From: Desulfarculales bacterium UBA696
GTDB lineage: Bacteria; Desulfobacterota; Syntrophobacteria; Syntrophobacterales; Syntrophobacteraceae
Direction: 5' to 3'
Assembly: GCA_002298995.1 (NCBI GenBank)
Contig: DBMO01000037.1
Location: forward strand, 124,001 to 188,000
DNA length: 64,000 nucleotides
A program made the position numbers and the translations under genes. The notes beneath the pieces were generated by a model. The model saw only the letters and a program-made list of their open reading frames with translations. It ran no database searches and had not been told where the DNA came from. Every line of letters begins with the position of its first letter. The first letter of the stretch is position 1. Positions 24,649 to 34,278 of this stretch are shown in pieces.

Positions 24649-26166
24649 ATGCCTGCTCGACGAACAAGAAGCTCTCAGATCTGTCTTGCCTTTGCATTGT
24701 TTTTCGCGTTCCTGTTTTTTCAAACGAATACCAGCTTCTGCGCAAATTGGGAATTCTACACTGTAGGGCAAAACCTACTTGGTGGAGTGCCTGGGTCTCC
24801 AGCCGTGGGAGATGACGGCACCATATATGTTGGGGCCTTGAACGGGAATTTTTATGCCCTTAATCCAAATGGAACACTAAAATGGAGTTATCCATTATAC
24901 GACCCTATTGGCTACTCGTCGGCCATAGGTCCAAATGGCGCCATATATGTCGGAGCAGGGCACACCCTATGGGCTTTCAACCCGAATGGAACGGTGAGAT
25001 ATGCCAACACGTACGATTCGGGGGACTGTCTCTTCCTTGGGGGACCAGCCATAGAAGATGATGGGACTGTGTACATTGGATCGAATACTTCCAAATTATA
25101 TGCCTTCAATTCGGATTTGACTCCCAAGTGGACTTATGGAGTGGGTTTCGAGGCTTTTGTTGGTGAGCCGGTTATCGGCTCGGACGGCACTGTCTATTTC
25201 AAGGCCAGTACATTCCAGGGCAATTCAAGCCCGCAGAGGCGGATATTCGCCATAGACAAATACGGAAGCTGGAAATGGGATTGGTCTTTGGAAAGTTGGT
25301 CTGAAGCCCCGCCTGCAATTGGACGTGACGGCACCATCTATTACACCGACAGTCTGAAGCTTCATGCATTGGATCAAGGTGGACATAAGAAATGGGAGTT
25401 TACCACGGAAGGCCACATTCAATTCACTCTTCATAGTTCTCCGGCAATTGGGGCCGATGGTACAATTTATGTGACCGGGCAAGACCTGCCCGCTGGAACA
25501 AGCGGGACAGGATACGGGGTCATTTATGCTATCAATCCCGATGGTTCGAAAAAGTGGGTGCACATTCACTCAGACTCAAATGAGGTAGGATCTCATAATG
25601 CACCTGCCGTCGGGGCGAACGGTTCGATCTATTTTGGTTCCCGCGATACTAATATCTACAAAGTTGTCGACCATGGCACCTACCCTACTCAAAGTGTCCT
25701 TTTAGGTCCCACCGAGGGCCAGGTGAATTCCTCCCCCGCCATTGGGCATGACGGTACACTTTACATTGGCTGCGCTTACTCGGTCAGGGCGATGGATACC
25801 GGCTCTTATGGTCCGGCGAACAGCTCTTGGCCCCTCTACCGGGCCAACCTGAAACGGACTGCAAAGGTGAAGCCGTGGGCCATTGTCCAGGGGCACATCA
25901 GATACTTGCGCCAACTCGTTCATGCCTATCATCTGGCAAGTGGAACCGAAAACAGCCTTGTTTCCAAGCTGGACTCAGCTTTCAAATCTCTTGATAGACT
26001 GGAGGTAACTGCTTCCGCAAACATGCTTAAAGCGTTTGGCAATGAAGTAAGTGCTCTGAAGAACAAGAAAATACCGATAAGGCAGGCCGATGCCTGGATA
26101 GTGGAGGCGCGAAAGATAATCAGCTCTCTAGAGTCTGATGACCGTAAAATGATCTCTTCCAAGTAG
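24649..26166 (+). CDS. Exported PQQ-like beta-propeller protein
   Basis: A 505-residue protein; the ATG is preceded by AAAGGAG. Residues 8-31 are a signal peptide. Residues 35-400 contain eight repeats of the pattern 'S.PAIG.DGTIY.G....YA..P.G..KW' (for instance near residues 49, 88, 130, 172, 222, 264, 317 and 363), so an eight-bladed propeller of the PQQ/BamB-like type is likely. Residues 410-505 form an alpha-helical tail resembling the FIVAR-like helical modules at the end of some secreted proteins. No PQQ-binding or metal ligand can be named. It stands alone and is followed by a terminator. It may be a surface or periplasmic scaffold protein. Confidence 0.75.
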   Translation: MPARRTRSSQICLAFALFFAFLFFQTNTSFCANWEFYTVGQNLLGGVPGSPAVGDDGTIYVGALNGNFYALNPNGTLKWSYPLYDPIGYSSAIGPNGAIYVGAGHTLWAFNPNGTVRYANTYDSGDCLFLGGPAIEDDGTVYIGSNTSKLYAFNSDLTPKWTYGVGFEAFVGEPVIGSDGTVYFKASTFQGNSSPQRRIFAIDKYGSWKWDWSLESWSEAPPAIGRDGTIYYTDSLKLHALDQGGHKKWEFTTEGHIQFTLHSSPAIGADGTIYVTGQDLPAGTSGTGYGVIYAINPDGSKKWVHIHSDSNEVGSHNAPAVGANGSIYFGSRDTNIYKVVDHGTYPTQSVLLGPTEGQVNSSPAIGHDGTLYIGCAYSVRAMDTGSYGPANSSWPLYRANLKRTAKVKPWAIVQGHIRYLRQLVHAYHLASGTENSLVSKLDSAFKSLDRLEVTASANMLKAFGNEVSALKNKKIPIRQADAWIVEARKIISSLESDDRKMISSK

Positions 26167-26199
26167 TTTGCAGTCTTAATGACCGGATTGACAAAAGCA

Positions 26200-26240
26200 G
26201 CAAAAAAGGGGTTTCCGATTCACGGTGACTCCTTTTTTGC
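26200..26240 (+). terminator. Terminator after beta-propeller gene
   Basis: GCAAAAAAGG (26200-26209) pairs with CCTTTTTTGC (26231-26240) around a 21-base loop. The T-run forms the descending arm, as in A/T-rich intrinsic terminators. It lies 34 bases after the stop codon. Confidence 0.6.
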
Positions 26241-26413
26241 CTCGTGCGAACAAGATCTAAGCAATGCCCCGCTCACTGCACTCCACCTTTACTCCGGAGC
26301 AGCAGTCTTGGCTTAATGGATGTTGCGGGATTTAAGGGTTTGGTCCTGAAAAAGCGGTGAGAGTAGTTCCTTCAGATTACGCGAACGCACTCCAAATGTC
26401 TCTTCCAAAACAG

Positions 26414-26443
26414 AAGGGGCTACAGCAAGTGCTGTAACCCCTT
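26414..26443 (-). terminator. Terminator downstream of tRNA-Glu
   Basis: On the minus strand AAGGGGTTACAGC-ACTT-GCTGTAGCCCCTT forms a 13-bp stem with one G-T type mismatch, followed by CTGTTTTGG. It lies 9 bases beyond the 3' end of tRNA-Glu and would end the two-tRNA transcript. Confidence 0.75.
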
Positions 26444-26452
26444 GAAAACCCA

Positions 26453-26525
26453 TAGTCCCAACGGGACTCGAACCCGTGTCTTCGGCGTGAGAGGCCGATA
26501 TCCTAGGCCACTAGACGATGGGACC
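26453..26525 (-). tRNA. tRNA-Glu (CTC)
   Basis: A 73-nt cloverleaf on the minus strand: acceptor GGTCCCA/TGGGACT with a G-T first pair, D arm starting GTCT, anticodon stem TCGGC/GCCGA with loop CTCTCAC (anticodon CTC), T arm ACGGG-TTCGAGT-CCCGT, discriminator A. CCA is not encoded. It is 15 bases from tRNA-Gln in the same direction. Confidence 0.92.
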
Positions 26526-26540
26526 CCTGGAAAAAATTGG

Positions 26541-26611
26541 CTGGGGGACTAGGATTCGAACCTAGGTAGGCAGATCCAGAGTCTGCAGTCCTGCCGCTGG
26601 ACGATCCCCCA
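26541..26611 (-). tRNA. tRNA-Gln (CTG)
   Basis: A 71-nt cloverleaf on the minus strand: acceptor TGGGGGA/TCCCCCA, short D loop AGCGGCA, anticodon stem GCAGA/TCTGC with loop CTCTGGA (anticodon CTG), T arm CTAGG-TTCGAAT-CCTAG, discriminator G as expected for Gln. The genomic bases after the discriminator read CCA, so the tail may be encoded. Confidence 0.92.
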
Positions 26612-26770
26612 GTAACTCGAAAAATTAGCAAATCACGTCTTCCAAGTCAAGGCTAAAGGCCCATCTGTAGTTGACGGGGCGCTCGGTTCGCTTTGATGCA
26701 GGCCCATAATTCAGAGGAGTGCAAGCGCCGTTAGGCCATCCTGCCTGAATGATCGGAGCACGGAAACAGC

Positions 26771-27226
26771 TCACGTTTTATCTCGCATCCTGGGGAGGCG
26801 CATCCAGTTAAACCAGTAGGAGCAGAATGTTTCCACCGCGCCGATCAGTTTTTTATAGTTATTCGGTTTTGTCATAAATGAACTGGCGCCATGATCGTAG
26901 CAGAACTGGATATCGGCGGGTTCATTCGATGTCGTGAAGATGATTATGGGGATTGCCCGAAACTTTGGGTCTGCTTTGATTGTTTGAAGGGCTTGGCGGC
27001 CGTCCATGCGGGGCATGTTGAGATCGAGAAGTATAAGATCTGGATATGGTGATTCCCCGGCCAGGAACTCACCCTCGCGATTGAGGTAGCGGATAAGCTC
27101 TTCTCCGTCTTTCAAAAATACCATAACTCCTGTGAATCCGCACTTATCGAATGCGTTTTTGACTAGAAGGCAGTCATCCTCATCATCGTCGACCAAGAGG
27201 ATCGTGTGCTTGGGTTGGAGTTCCAT
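26771..27226 (-). CDS. Single-domain response regulator (Rcp1-like)
   Basis: A 151-residue CheY-like receiver without output domain. The acidic pocket is 'LVDDDEDD' near residues 12-19, the phospho-acceptor Asp is in 'LILLDLNMPRMDG' near 67, Thr in 'IIFTTSN' near 99, and Lys in 'SFMTKP' near 120. The loop after the first strand and the 'DDCLLVKNAF' helix are typical of Rcp1-type regulators that work with phytochrome-like or PAS kinases. No kinase is adjacent, so the partner is unknown. Confidence 0.88.
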   Translation of the reverse strand: MELQPKHTILLVDDDEDDCLLVKNAFDKCGFTGVMVFLKDGEELIRYLNREGEFLAGESPYPDLILLDLNMPRMDGRQALQTIKADPKFRAIPIIIFTTSNEPADIQFCYDHGASSFMTKPNNYKKLIGAVETFCSYWFNWMRLPRMRDKT

Positions 27227-27452
27227 CGCTTACCCTTATCCGAGTTTTTGGGCGGGAAACGGTATTAGATTTCCGTGCCGGGCGTGCGTCGGGGCACTGG
27301 TAATTAATATCTGAATCCCTCCCGTCAAGTAATCTGGGGCTCAGGATCACTCAGGAGCGTATACTCAACAGGACTGGAAGTCCAGTGATACTAAGAGCTC
27401 CCGGATCTTCGTTCCGATTCGCATAGCCGAGTACATGCGGCTGGTCCTGGTT

Positions 27453-28244
27453 CTATTCGGCTATCAGCCTTCTTTCCAGCCGGCGTGTAAAATGCGAGAG
27501 CGGGAAGGTTAGAAGAAGATATATCACAGCCAGGGGCAAATATGCTTCGAATGTTCTGTAGGTGGTGGCGTTTACGATTTCGGAGGCTTTTGTGAGTTCG
27601 CGAACCGAAATGACGGATAGGAGTGAGGAATCCTTTATGAGTGACACAAACTGGCCGGTTACCGGTGGGACGATTCTGCGAAATGCCTGGGGAAAGATCA
27701 CGTGACGAAGTGCCTGCGCTCTGGTGAGGCCTATCGAGAGGGCGGCCTCCATCTGGCCGCTGCTGATCGACTCTATCCCGCCCCTTACTATCTCCGTTAT
27801 GTATGCACCCGAAAATAGTGCAAGTGAACAGGTGCCGATTACAACGGGGTTGTCGTAGTTGATTGCCGCGGCCAGGCAGAAATAGGAGATATAGATTTGA
27901 ATAAGAAGCGGCGTGCCACGAAAGAATTCAATGTAGAGCCTGGATGCCTGACGGGCGAAGATGTTTTCCGATACCTGTGCAAGACCTCCCGCCACCCCGA
28001 TGCAAAATCCCAGGACTATCGAGCCGGCCGAGATAGCAACCGTATAGTAGAAGCCGTGGATAAAGAGAGTGCGATATTCCCAGGGGACGCGCCAGTTCCA
28101 TGGGTATTCCATTCGGCTGAGCAGAATGTAGAGCACGAGGAAAAGGCCGGCCGAAATGATAGCGCTTATTACGGCAGGCTTTAACTTCCCGAGGCTACTC
28201 GATCTCGCTGAAATATTTTGAGTGTATTTGTTTGTAGCGGCCAT
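27453..28244 (-). CDS. Polar amino acid ABC transporter permease
   Basis: A 263-residue permease of the HisM/GlnP type with about five membrane segments from residue 25. The EAA-type loop is 'EAALSIGLTRAQALRHVIFPQAFRRIVPP' (around residues 174-202), which contacts the ATPase. The first ATG (28244) overlaps the upstream binding-protein gene by 50 bases; no better start was seen. It carries amino acids across the inner membrane together with the protein encoded just before it. The ATPase component is missing from the neighbourhood. Confidence 0.88.
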   Translation of the reverse strand: MAATNKYTQNISARSSSLGKLKPAVISAIISAGLFLVLYILLSRMEYPWNWRVPWEYRTLFIHGFYYTVAISAGSIVLGFCIGVAGGLAQVSENIFARQASRLYIEFFRGTPLLIQIYISYFCLAAAINYDNPVVIGTCSLALFSGAYITEIVRGGIESISSGQMEAALSIGLTRAQALRHVIFPQAFRRIVPPVTGQFVSLIKDSSLLSVISVRELTKASEIVNATTYRTFEAYLPLAVIYLLLTFPLSHFTRRLERRLIAE

Positions 28245-29013
28245 CTGCCTTTATGGTCTCCAGGAAAAGGTTGAGCCAGGTAAGAAAGTCAAAATCGCCG
28301 CTCCGTATTGCAATGGCGTATGGTTCGTAAGTAAAGGGCTTGGCGATTGCAAAGGTTGTGTCGGGATTTTCTCTCTGATGCTTTAACACAGAGAGCTGGT
28401 CGTAGATGAATGCATCCGCCCGCCCTGCCGCGACCTCCATGAAGCATGCGGTCTCTTCCTTGTAGCGGTTTACGGTTGCCTTGGGGAAAAGTTTGCCCGT
28501 AACAAGATCGCCCGTGGTGCCCAGTTTAACCGCGAGGACCCGCTCGGGTTCGTTTAGCTGTCCGATATCCCTAACATCGGATGCTCTCTTTTTGCTGATC
28601 AGCGCACAAAGGCCGGTCTCGAAATAGGGCTGTGTGAACGTGACTGTTTTTGCCCGTTCAAGAGTTCGGGTCATGCTTGATATTATCAGATCGACTTTAC
28701 CGCCCTGGAGTGCCGGGATAAGGCCGCTCCATTCCATGTCTTTAATCTCGATCTCAACGCCCAACTCTTTAGCCGCAAGCTTTGCGAGATCCACGTCAAA
28801 TCCCAACGGCTTTCCCTCGGTATCGGAGTACTCGAATGGGAAAAATCCGACTTCCATTCCCACGACCAGCTTGTTTCGCTTTACGGCCTTACTGAGAGTG
28901 CTCGATTCGAAAATTTCAAAGGGGGTGACTCCAAGGCAGGCTGGGGACGCAAAAAATATCGAAGCGGCAAACAGTAGAAATACCGAAAGGATTGTGACGG
29001 CTCTTTTTATCAA
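28195..29013 (-). CDS. Amino acid ABC transporter substrate-binding protein
   Basis: A 272-residue periplasmic binding protein. A TTG at 29013 with GAGGGGG upstream is preferred over an ATG 33 codons earlier, which would overlap the preceding RNase gene and hide the signal peptide. Residues 1-28 are the signal peptide. The family-3 solute-binding pattern is clear: 'LVVGMEVGFFPFEYSDTEGKPLGFDVDLA' (read around residues 48-76), 'DLIISSMTRTLERAKTVTFTQPYF'-like region near 105-128, and the Arg that binds the amino-acid carboxylate in 'TRTLERA'. Substrate cannot be fixed. Confidence 0.88.
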   Translation of the reverse strand: MIKRAVTILSVFLLFAASIFFASPACLGVTPFEIFESSTLSKAVKRNKLVVGMEVGFFPFEYSDTEGKPLGFDVDLAKLAAKELGVEIEIKDMEWSGLIPALQGGKVDLIISSMTRTLERAKTVTFTQPYFETGLCALISKKRASDVRDIGQLNEPERVLAVKLGTTGDLVTGKLFPKATVNRYKEETACFMEVAAGRADAFIYDQLSVLKHQRENPDTTFAIAKPFTYEPYAIAIRSGDFDFLTWLNLFLETIKADGRYKQIHSKYFSEIE

Positions 29014-29089
29014 TATCCGGCCCCCTCGATAAAAATTGAATAGTTGCTGACTGATTGCGCGGATCAATGACTGCGCAGAAGGTCTGGCG

Positions 29090-31129
29090 TCACGAACGGT
29101 GGGGAGATTCAACTATCTGTATTTTCACGATATCATCTCTCGGTGCAACCTTTTCGATATGGATTCGAACCATCTCCCCCTGTTTAAATTCTGAGTTCTC
29201 CGGTATGGGCGCATTGACCTCCAGGAGAAAATCGGGGATCAGCAAGTGAGCGAACCGGGAGTTCTTATCAAGAACGAGAGCATGCATCGTCTCGATATCC
29301 TCCTGTTCAATGTACTTGAGGATCCAGAATCTGGTCCACTTGCGCTGTATGGTAAAAATCCTGGCCTGAGCAACGCCTATCCGGGTGATGAACTGGCCCA
29401 TCTCTTCCTTTGAGTAGAGGTCGTCCGTTCCGGCAAGGGCTTGCTTTAACTGGCGCTGCACCAAAAGGTCGGAGTAGCGGCGGATGGGAGAGGTGACCGT
29501 GGTGTAGCGGGGTATGGCCAGGCTGCAGTGCGCCTTTGGTTCGGATGAGAGTTCCGCTCGCGAGAAAAGCCGTCTCTGACGATAGACTCTGAACAGTTCA
29601 TGCTCGCTTGGCACACATTCAGTTTCGGGGCGGCATTCGGCCTGACCGCGAAAGATTGCCGGAATTGTCCTTTCGGCAAGGTAATCCGCCGCGGCTGCGT
29701 TTGCCTCGATCATCCATTCGGATACCATTATCTGGGCCGGAGTTTCTTTTTCGTACCGAGCGATCTGGATCATCCCCGCGTTGTTCACGTAGACGTGTAT
29801 TTCGGCAAGAGGCAAAATGATCGCGCCGTTTTCGAGCCTTATTTTGCGCCTTTTCATCGCAAGCTCGAAAAGGGTTTTTATGGCGGTGTCGCGCGGAATG
29901 AGAGAATCGACGAACTCGTAGGTCAGCTGCCGCTGGATTCGCACCACGCTCGGGACAATCCTGCTCTCCAGCACGTTTGCTTCACGGTCCATCTTTATTA
30001 AGAAGCTGAGGGAAAGCCTTTCTTCGCCGGCCTTGAGGCTCAAGGCCCCCTCGGAGAGCGAAGGCGGAAACATCGAGATCCGCTCGTCGGGGAGATAGAT
30101 CGAACTTACCCTATGCTCGGCCGCCCGGTCGAGAAGGTCATTCTTTGGGATAAATTCAGCCACATCGGCGATATGGACGCCTATTTCAAATACGCCCGGC
30201 TGCAGTTCACGAATGCTGAGGGCGTCGTCATAGTCGCGGGTGAACTGGCTATCGACGGTGAACGCGGGGAGGCCGGTGAGGTCCTCCCTGCCGGATGCCG
30301 CCGTATTCTGGCGGGTCGAAACGGAGATTTGTTCAGCCCGCTCGATTTCCTCCGGGGTGAAGGTCTTGGATATTGCATGCTCGTGCAGCAGCAGGTTCTC
30401 GTTTTCGCTCCACACCCCAATGCGCACAAGGATGCGAAACGCGGAAAGCGGCTGCGGAAGTATGCCGGCGCGCTTTAGGGCCTCCTTTATGACAGCCGCC
30501 TCTTTCGCCTCCTGGCCGAATACTGAATAATCCTTCAGGTGCTGGATGACTTCATCGAGAAATGGCGGCGGCTGGGCACTTTTGCGGTTCCACACGGCTT
30601 CGAGCCACTGAGCGCTCACGGAGAGCCTGGTTTCCTTGTCAGCCTCTTTTTGCATTTCTGCACGGCGCTGCTCGACGCTTTCAGGTGATCGGGGCGAATA
30701 CCTGGAACCTTTTTCCTGGAAATAGAGCCTGTCTTCGAGCAAAAGACGGCTTATCGCGGCCGATTGATCGTCCGGAACAGGCTTGTTGTAGAGGACCTCT
30801 GCTATTTCAATCGGGTCGAATTCACCATCGTCTCCCTCGAAAAGAGACCAGACCTCTTCCAAGTCTACATTCTGCTGGAGTTGTCTTCTTTTTGTGGAAA
30901 TTTCCGCGAGTTTTTTTGCCAGCTCATCCCTGGTAAGCTTGACATTGAGTGCCGTTTCGCCGTAGTGGACGGCCCGCGAACGTGTAAGATTGATCTCGCG
31001 ATTTCGCTCCGTCAGCACGTGCAGGCGGCCATCCTTTACCGCAAGGACCACTCCACAAAGGATTTCCTTGGATTCAAAGAACTCCAGAACGGTGCCGGGT
31101 GAAATTTCGCGTACTCCCGGCCGGGTCAT
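29090..31129 (-). CDS. RNase II/R family exoribonuclease
   Basis: A 679-residue protein. An N-terminal region of about 270 residues with helical, cold-shock-unlike features precedes the RNB catalytic domain (residues 280-590), which holds the metal-binding Asp cluster 'FTRDYDDALSI' and the later 'PIRRYSDLLVQRQL' motif. A C-terminal S1-like domain covers about 610-679 ('GEMVRIHIEKVAPRDDIVKIQIV' region). It should degrade RNA from the 3' end, one nucleotide at a time. Length and N-terminus differ from both E. coli RNase II (644) and RNase R (813), so I give no symbol. It is separated from mutS by 140 bases. Confidence 0.88.
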   Translation of the reverse strand: MTRPGVREISPGTVLEFFESKEILCGVVLAVKDGRLHVLTERNREINLTRSRAVHYGETALNVKLTRDELAKKLAEISTKRRQLQQNVDLEEVWSLFEGDDGEFDPIEIAEVLYNKPVPDDQSAAISRLLLEDRLYFQEKGSRYSPRSPESVEQRRAEMQKEADKETRLSVSAQWLEAVWNRKSAQPPPFLDEVIQHLKDYSVFGQEAKEAAVIKEALKRAGILPQPLSAFRILVRIGVWSENENLLLHEHAISKTFTPEEIERAEQISVSTRQNTAASGREDLTGLPAFTVDSQFTRDYDDALSIRELQPGVFEIGVHIADVAEFIPKNDLLDRAAEHRVSSIYLPDERISMFPPSLSEGALSLKAGEERLSLSFLIKMDREANVLESRIVPSVVRIQRQLTYEFVDSLIPRDTAIKTLFELAMKRRKIRLENGAIILPLAEIHVYVNNAGMIQIARYEKETPAQIMVSEWMIEANAAAADYLAERTIPAIFRGQAECRPETECVPSEHELFRVYRQRRLFSRAELSSEPKAHCSLAIPRYTTVTSPIRRYSDLLVQRQLKQALAGTDDLYSKEEMGQFITRIGVAQARIFTIQRKWTRFWILKYIEQEDIETMHALVLDKNSRFAHLLIPDFLLEVNAPIPENSEFKQGEMVRIHIEKVAPRDDIVKIQIVESPHRS

Positions 31130-31269
31130 GAGAAAATCTCCATAATTACCATGGTTGCCTTAATTACCTTGAGCATTGGCCCTCTATTCCAATTAGAACC
31201 GATAAAATTCATGCGTAATGTAATCCCTTGAAGCGAAACGGGAAATGAGCAGTATTTACGGAGAGGGTT

Positions 31270-33939
31270 TTATTTTCTCCCCCTGGAATTTTTCCTGCCG
31301 GCATTGGCCGCCTTGTGTCCCCCGGCGCTGAGGATCTCCGCCTTGAGGTCGTGGAGGGTCTGGAGTGCTTCGATTGGCGTGATCCTGTCCAAATCGATGC
31401 CCGAAATCCGCTCCTTGAGGTTATCGGCCGGCCTGAAAAGCTGGAGCTGGGTTGCGGGCTCCGTTGGCGCGCGGTTTTGTATAACCTTGGGACCGGGTCC
31501 GGAAAGAGGGCTCGAATTTGCTCCCTCGAGCTGAGACAATATCTCACGGGCACGCTCGGTAATGTGCTCCGGAAGACCGGCAAGCCGTGCAACCTGAATT
31601 CCGTAGCTTCGGCTTGATCCGCCAGGCATGAGCTTGTGGAAGAAAACGATCTCCTGCTGCCATTCGCGGATCGCTACATTGAAATTTTTCACTCGCGGGC
31701 GACTGCGGGAAAGCTCGGTAAGCTCATGATAGTGGGTGGCGAAAAGCGTCTTTATGCCCTTACCCTGAAAGTCGTGCAAATATTCGGCAACCGCCCAGGC
31801 GATGCTCATTCCGTCGAATGTGCTCGTCCCGCGCCCGATCTCGTCGAGAATTATAAGGCTGCGGGTGGTCGCCTGGTGCAGGATATTTGCCGTCTCCTGC
31901 ATTTCTACCATGAAAGTGGACCTACCCCGGGCAAGGTCATCCGATGCTCCCACCCTCGTAAAGATCCTGTCCACCAGGCCGATTTCCGCATGCGATGCCG
32001 GGACGAAGCCGCCGATCTGGGCCAGCAGCACAATGAGCGCGGCCTGTCGCAAAATTGTGGACTTTCCGGCCATATTGGGGCCGGTAACGATTAAAACCTC
32101 ACCGCTTTCCTGGTTGATTTCAAGGTCGTTAGGTACAAAAACTCCCCTGTCCAGGAACTGCTCGATTACCGGATGGCGCCCGTCCCGAATCGTAATAGAG
32201 TCACCGTTACGGAGGTCTGGCCTGCAGTAGTCGAATTTAGCCGCAACCTCCGCCATGGAGGCAAGGCAGTCCAGTATCGCTATCCTGTCGGCGCTTGCCT
32301 GGATTCTGCCGCTTTGGGCCGCAACCTCCCCGCGCATTCTGGAGAAAAGAAGCTGCTCGAGCTCAAGCTTCTTTTCATCGGCTTCGAGGACTTGCACCTC
32401 GAAATCCTTCAGCTCCTCGGTTATGAACCGTTCGGCGTTTACAAGGGTCTGCTTGCGGAAATAATGAGGTGGGGCCGAAGCAAGGTTTGAGCGGGAAATC
32501 TCGATATAGTACCCAAAGACCTTATTGTAGCGGACCTTGAGGGAGGAAATGCCGGTTTCGAGCCTCTGCTGGGCCTCATACTCGGCCATCCAGCCCTTGG
32601 CGTCGCGGCTGAGGCGAATATAATTGTCGAGATCAGGGTCGAAGCCGGGGTTTATTGCACCCCCGGCGGTAAGCGTTGCGGGAGGAGGATCGGCAAGGGC
32701 GGCCTCAAGGGTTTGCGATAATTCTTCAAGCGTGTCCCATTCGCCGGCCAGGCGCGAAATAAGCTCGCTTCCGCATTGGCGGAGAAGCTCGCCGATTTTT
32801 GGCAGCACCTGTAGAGACCTCTTAAGTGCCACTAGGTCTCGCGGGGTGGATATCCCGGTGCTGTTCCTGCCATTCAGGCGCTCGATGTCGTTTATATTCT
32901 CCATGGCGGATATCAGCTCCGCCCTTGTGGTACTTCTGGAAACAAGCTCTGCAACCGCTTCCTGGCGAAATTCAAGCGAGGCAAGATCGAGCAGAGGGTA
33001 TCTGAGCCAGTGCTGGAGGCGCCTGCCGCCCATAGCCGTCTTCGTGTAGTCGATTGTTTCGAGAAGGGAGCCCTTGCGGCCTTGAAAGCTCGCCGAATAG
33101 AATATTTCGAGATTCCTGACCGTTGCGTCGTCTAATACCATGAACTCCGAGCGGCTGTAGGGTATGACTTTGCGGATATGATCGCACGAGCCGAAAAGGT
33201 TTTCTCGCGAGTAGGCAAGGACGGCGCCTGCCGCCTGAATAGCCGGTCCCATCGAGTTTACGCCGAAGCCTTCCAGAGAAATGACATTGAAATGAGACTT
33301 GAGGAGTTCGTCCGCCCTGCGCCGGTCGAAGTGGACCGCGTCGATATGCGTAACTGTAGCCTCGGAGCGGATTGCAGCGTTTAACGCCCACTCGGGGGCT
33401 TCGCCGTCCGGCAGAAGTATTTCGCTGGGGGCGATTCGTATCAGCTCGTCCAGCAGGAGTTCTTCCGATTCCAGTTCGGTAATCCTGAATTCGGCTGTCG
33501 AAATGTCGAGGTAGGCCAGTCCGAAGGGCTTTCCGCGCTCAGACGGGGCAACCGATGCGAGATAGTTGGGAAGGTTCGAGGTAAGATTCTGATTGTCCAG
33601 GATAAGCCCTGGTGTAAGGACCCGCGTGACCTCGCGCTTGACCAGCCCTTTTGCCTTCTTGGGGTCCTCCACTTGGTCGCAGACCGCCACCTTGAATCCA
33701 GCTGAAATCAACTTGGCAATGTAGCCTTCGGCCGAGTGGTAAGGCACGCCGCACATGGGGACCGGGTTTTCCGCCTGCCTGTCGCGGGAAGTAAGGGCGA
33801 TATCGAGAACTCGCGAGGCTGTAACGGCATCGTCCATGAACATCTCGTAGAAATCCCCCATCCGGTATAGCAGCAGTGCTTCCGGGTATTTCGCCCTTAT
33901 TTCGAGGTACTGCTGCATCATGGGGGTGATATTGCTCAT
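31270..33939 (-). CDS. mutS: DNA mismatch repair protein MutS
   Basis: An 889-residue MutS. The ATG at 33939 ('MSNITPMMQQYLEIR') is chosen over the more distal ATG because the mismatch-recognition domain begins right there; the Phe-x-Glu motif follows in 'GDFYEMF'. Connector, lever, clamp and ATPase domains come in order; Walker A is 'GPNMAGKST' near residue 625 and Walker B 'LIILDEIGRGTSTFDG' near 700. The C-terminal tail carries the 'ALQTLHDLK' helix-dimerisation region. It binds mispaired bases and starts mismatch repair. mutL is not in the window. The divergent neighbour is uvrA, another DNA-repair gene. Confidence 0.97.
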   Translation of the reverse strand: MSNITPMMQQYLEIRAKYPEALLLYRMGDFYEMFMDDAVTASRVLDIALTSRDRQAENPVPMCGVPYHSAEGYIAKLISAGFKVAVCDQVEDPKKAKGLVKREVTRVLTPGLILDNQNLTSNLPNYLASVAPSERGKPFGLAYLDISTAEFRITELESEELLLDELIRIAPSEILLPDGEAPEWALNAAIRSEATVTHIDAVHFDRRRADELLKSHFNVISLEGFGVNSMGPAIQAAGAVLAYSRENLFGSCDHIRKVIPYSRSEFMVLDDATVRNLEIFYSASFQGRKGSLLETIDYTKTAMGGRRLQHWLRYPLLDLASLEFRQEAVAELVSRSTTRAELISAMENINDIERLNGRNSTGISTPRDLVALKRSLQVLPKIGELLRQCGSELISRLAGEWDTLEELSQTLEAALADPPPATLTAGGAINPGFDPDLDNYIRLSRDAKGWMAEYEAQQRLETGISSLKVRYNKVFGYYIEISRSNLASAPPHYFRKQTLVNAERFITEELKDFEVQVLEADEKKLELEQLLFSRMRGEVAAQSGRIQASADRIAILDCLASMAEVAAKFDYCRPDLRNGDSITIRDGRHPVIEQFLDRGVFVPNDLEINQESGEVLIVTGPNMAGKSTILRQAALIVLLAQIGGFVPASHAEIGLVDRIFTRVGASDDLARGRSTFMVEMQETANILHQATTRSLIILDEIGRGTSTFDGMSIAWAVAEYLHDFQGKGIKTLFATHYHELTELSRSRPRVKNFNVAIREWQQEIVFFHKLMPGGSSRSYGIQVARLAGLPEHITERAREILSQLEGANSSPLSGPGPKVIQNRAPTEPATQLQLFRPADNLKERISGIDLDRITPIEALQTLHDLKAEILSAGGHKAANAGRKNSRGRK

Positions 33940-34278
33940 GATAAACTTCCCGATCGTTTTGCGATTTGCATGCTTCCGGTGCAAAAGCTTCGCACGGCTT
34001 CAAAGAAATACCGTTTGGAGGCTCCGAAGAGGTTATAATATTTAAGATTACCCTGGAACGCCGAATTTTTATTTATTGCAGTCACAAGATCAAGCGATTA
34101 GTTGCGTTCCGGTCCGATATGCGCGGACTTTTGCACGATGCGCGATTTGGAATCTACCACGGCGATCGCGAAGGAAAGTACATGGAGGGATTCCAATCCT
34201 GCGTGTTTTTATTTCATTTATCTTTCTTCGTGCTCTTCGCGGTTAAATCAGCGCTTCAATTATCAAGGAGCTTTCCAG
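33940..34278. other. Divergent promoter gap between mutS and uvrA
   Basis: About 340 bases without a credible gene. It holds promoters for both repair genes and one copy of a dispersed repeat (34221-34249, listed separately). The uvrA frame is open leftward to 34102 but with poor, repeat-derived sequence and no ribosome-binding site there. Confidence 0.5.
34221..34249 (-). repeat. Dispersed CGAAGA/CGCAGAG-type repeat, copy 1
   Basis: On the minus strand the segment reads GATTTAACCGCG followed by AAGAGCACGAAGAAAGA. It shares the layout 'TT(A/C)ACCGCGRAG-N2-CRCGRAG' with the two copies at 58169-58205 and 58334-58369. Repeats of this type are scattered in many bacterial genomes; I know of no function. 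Confidence 0.5.
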
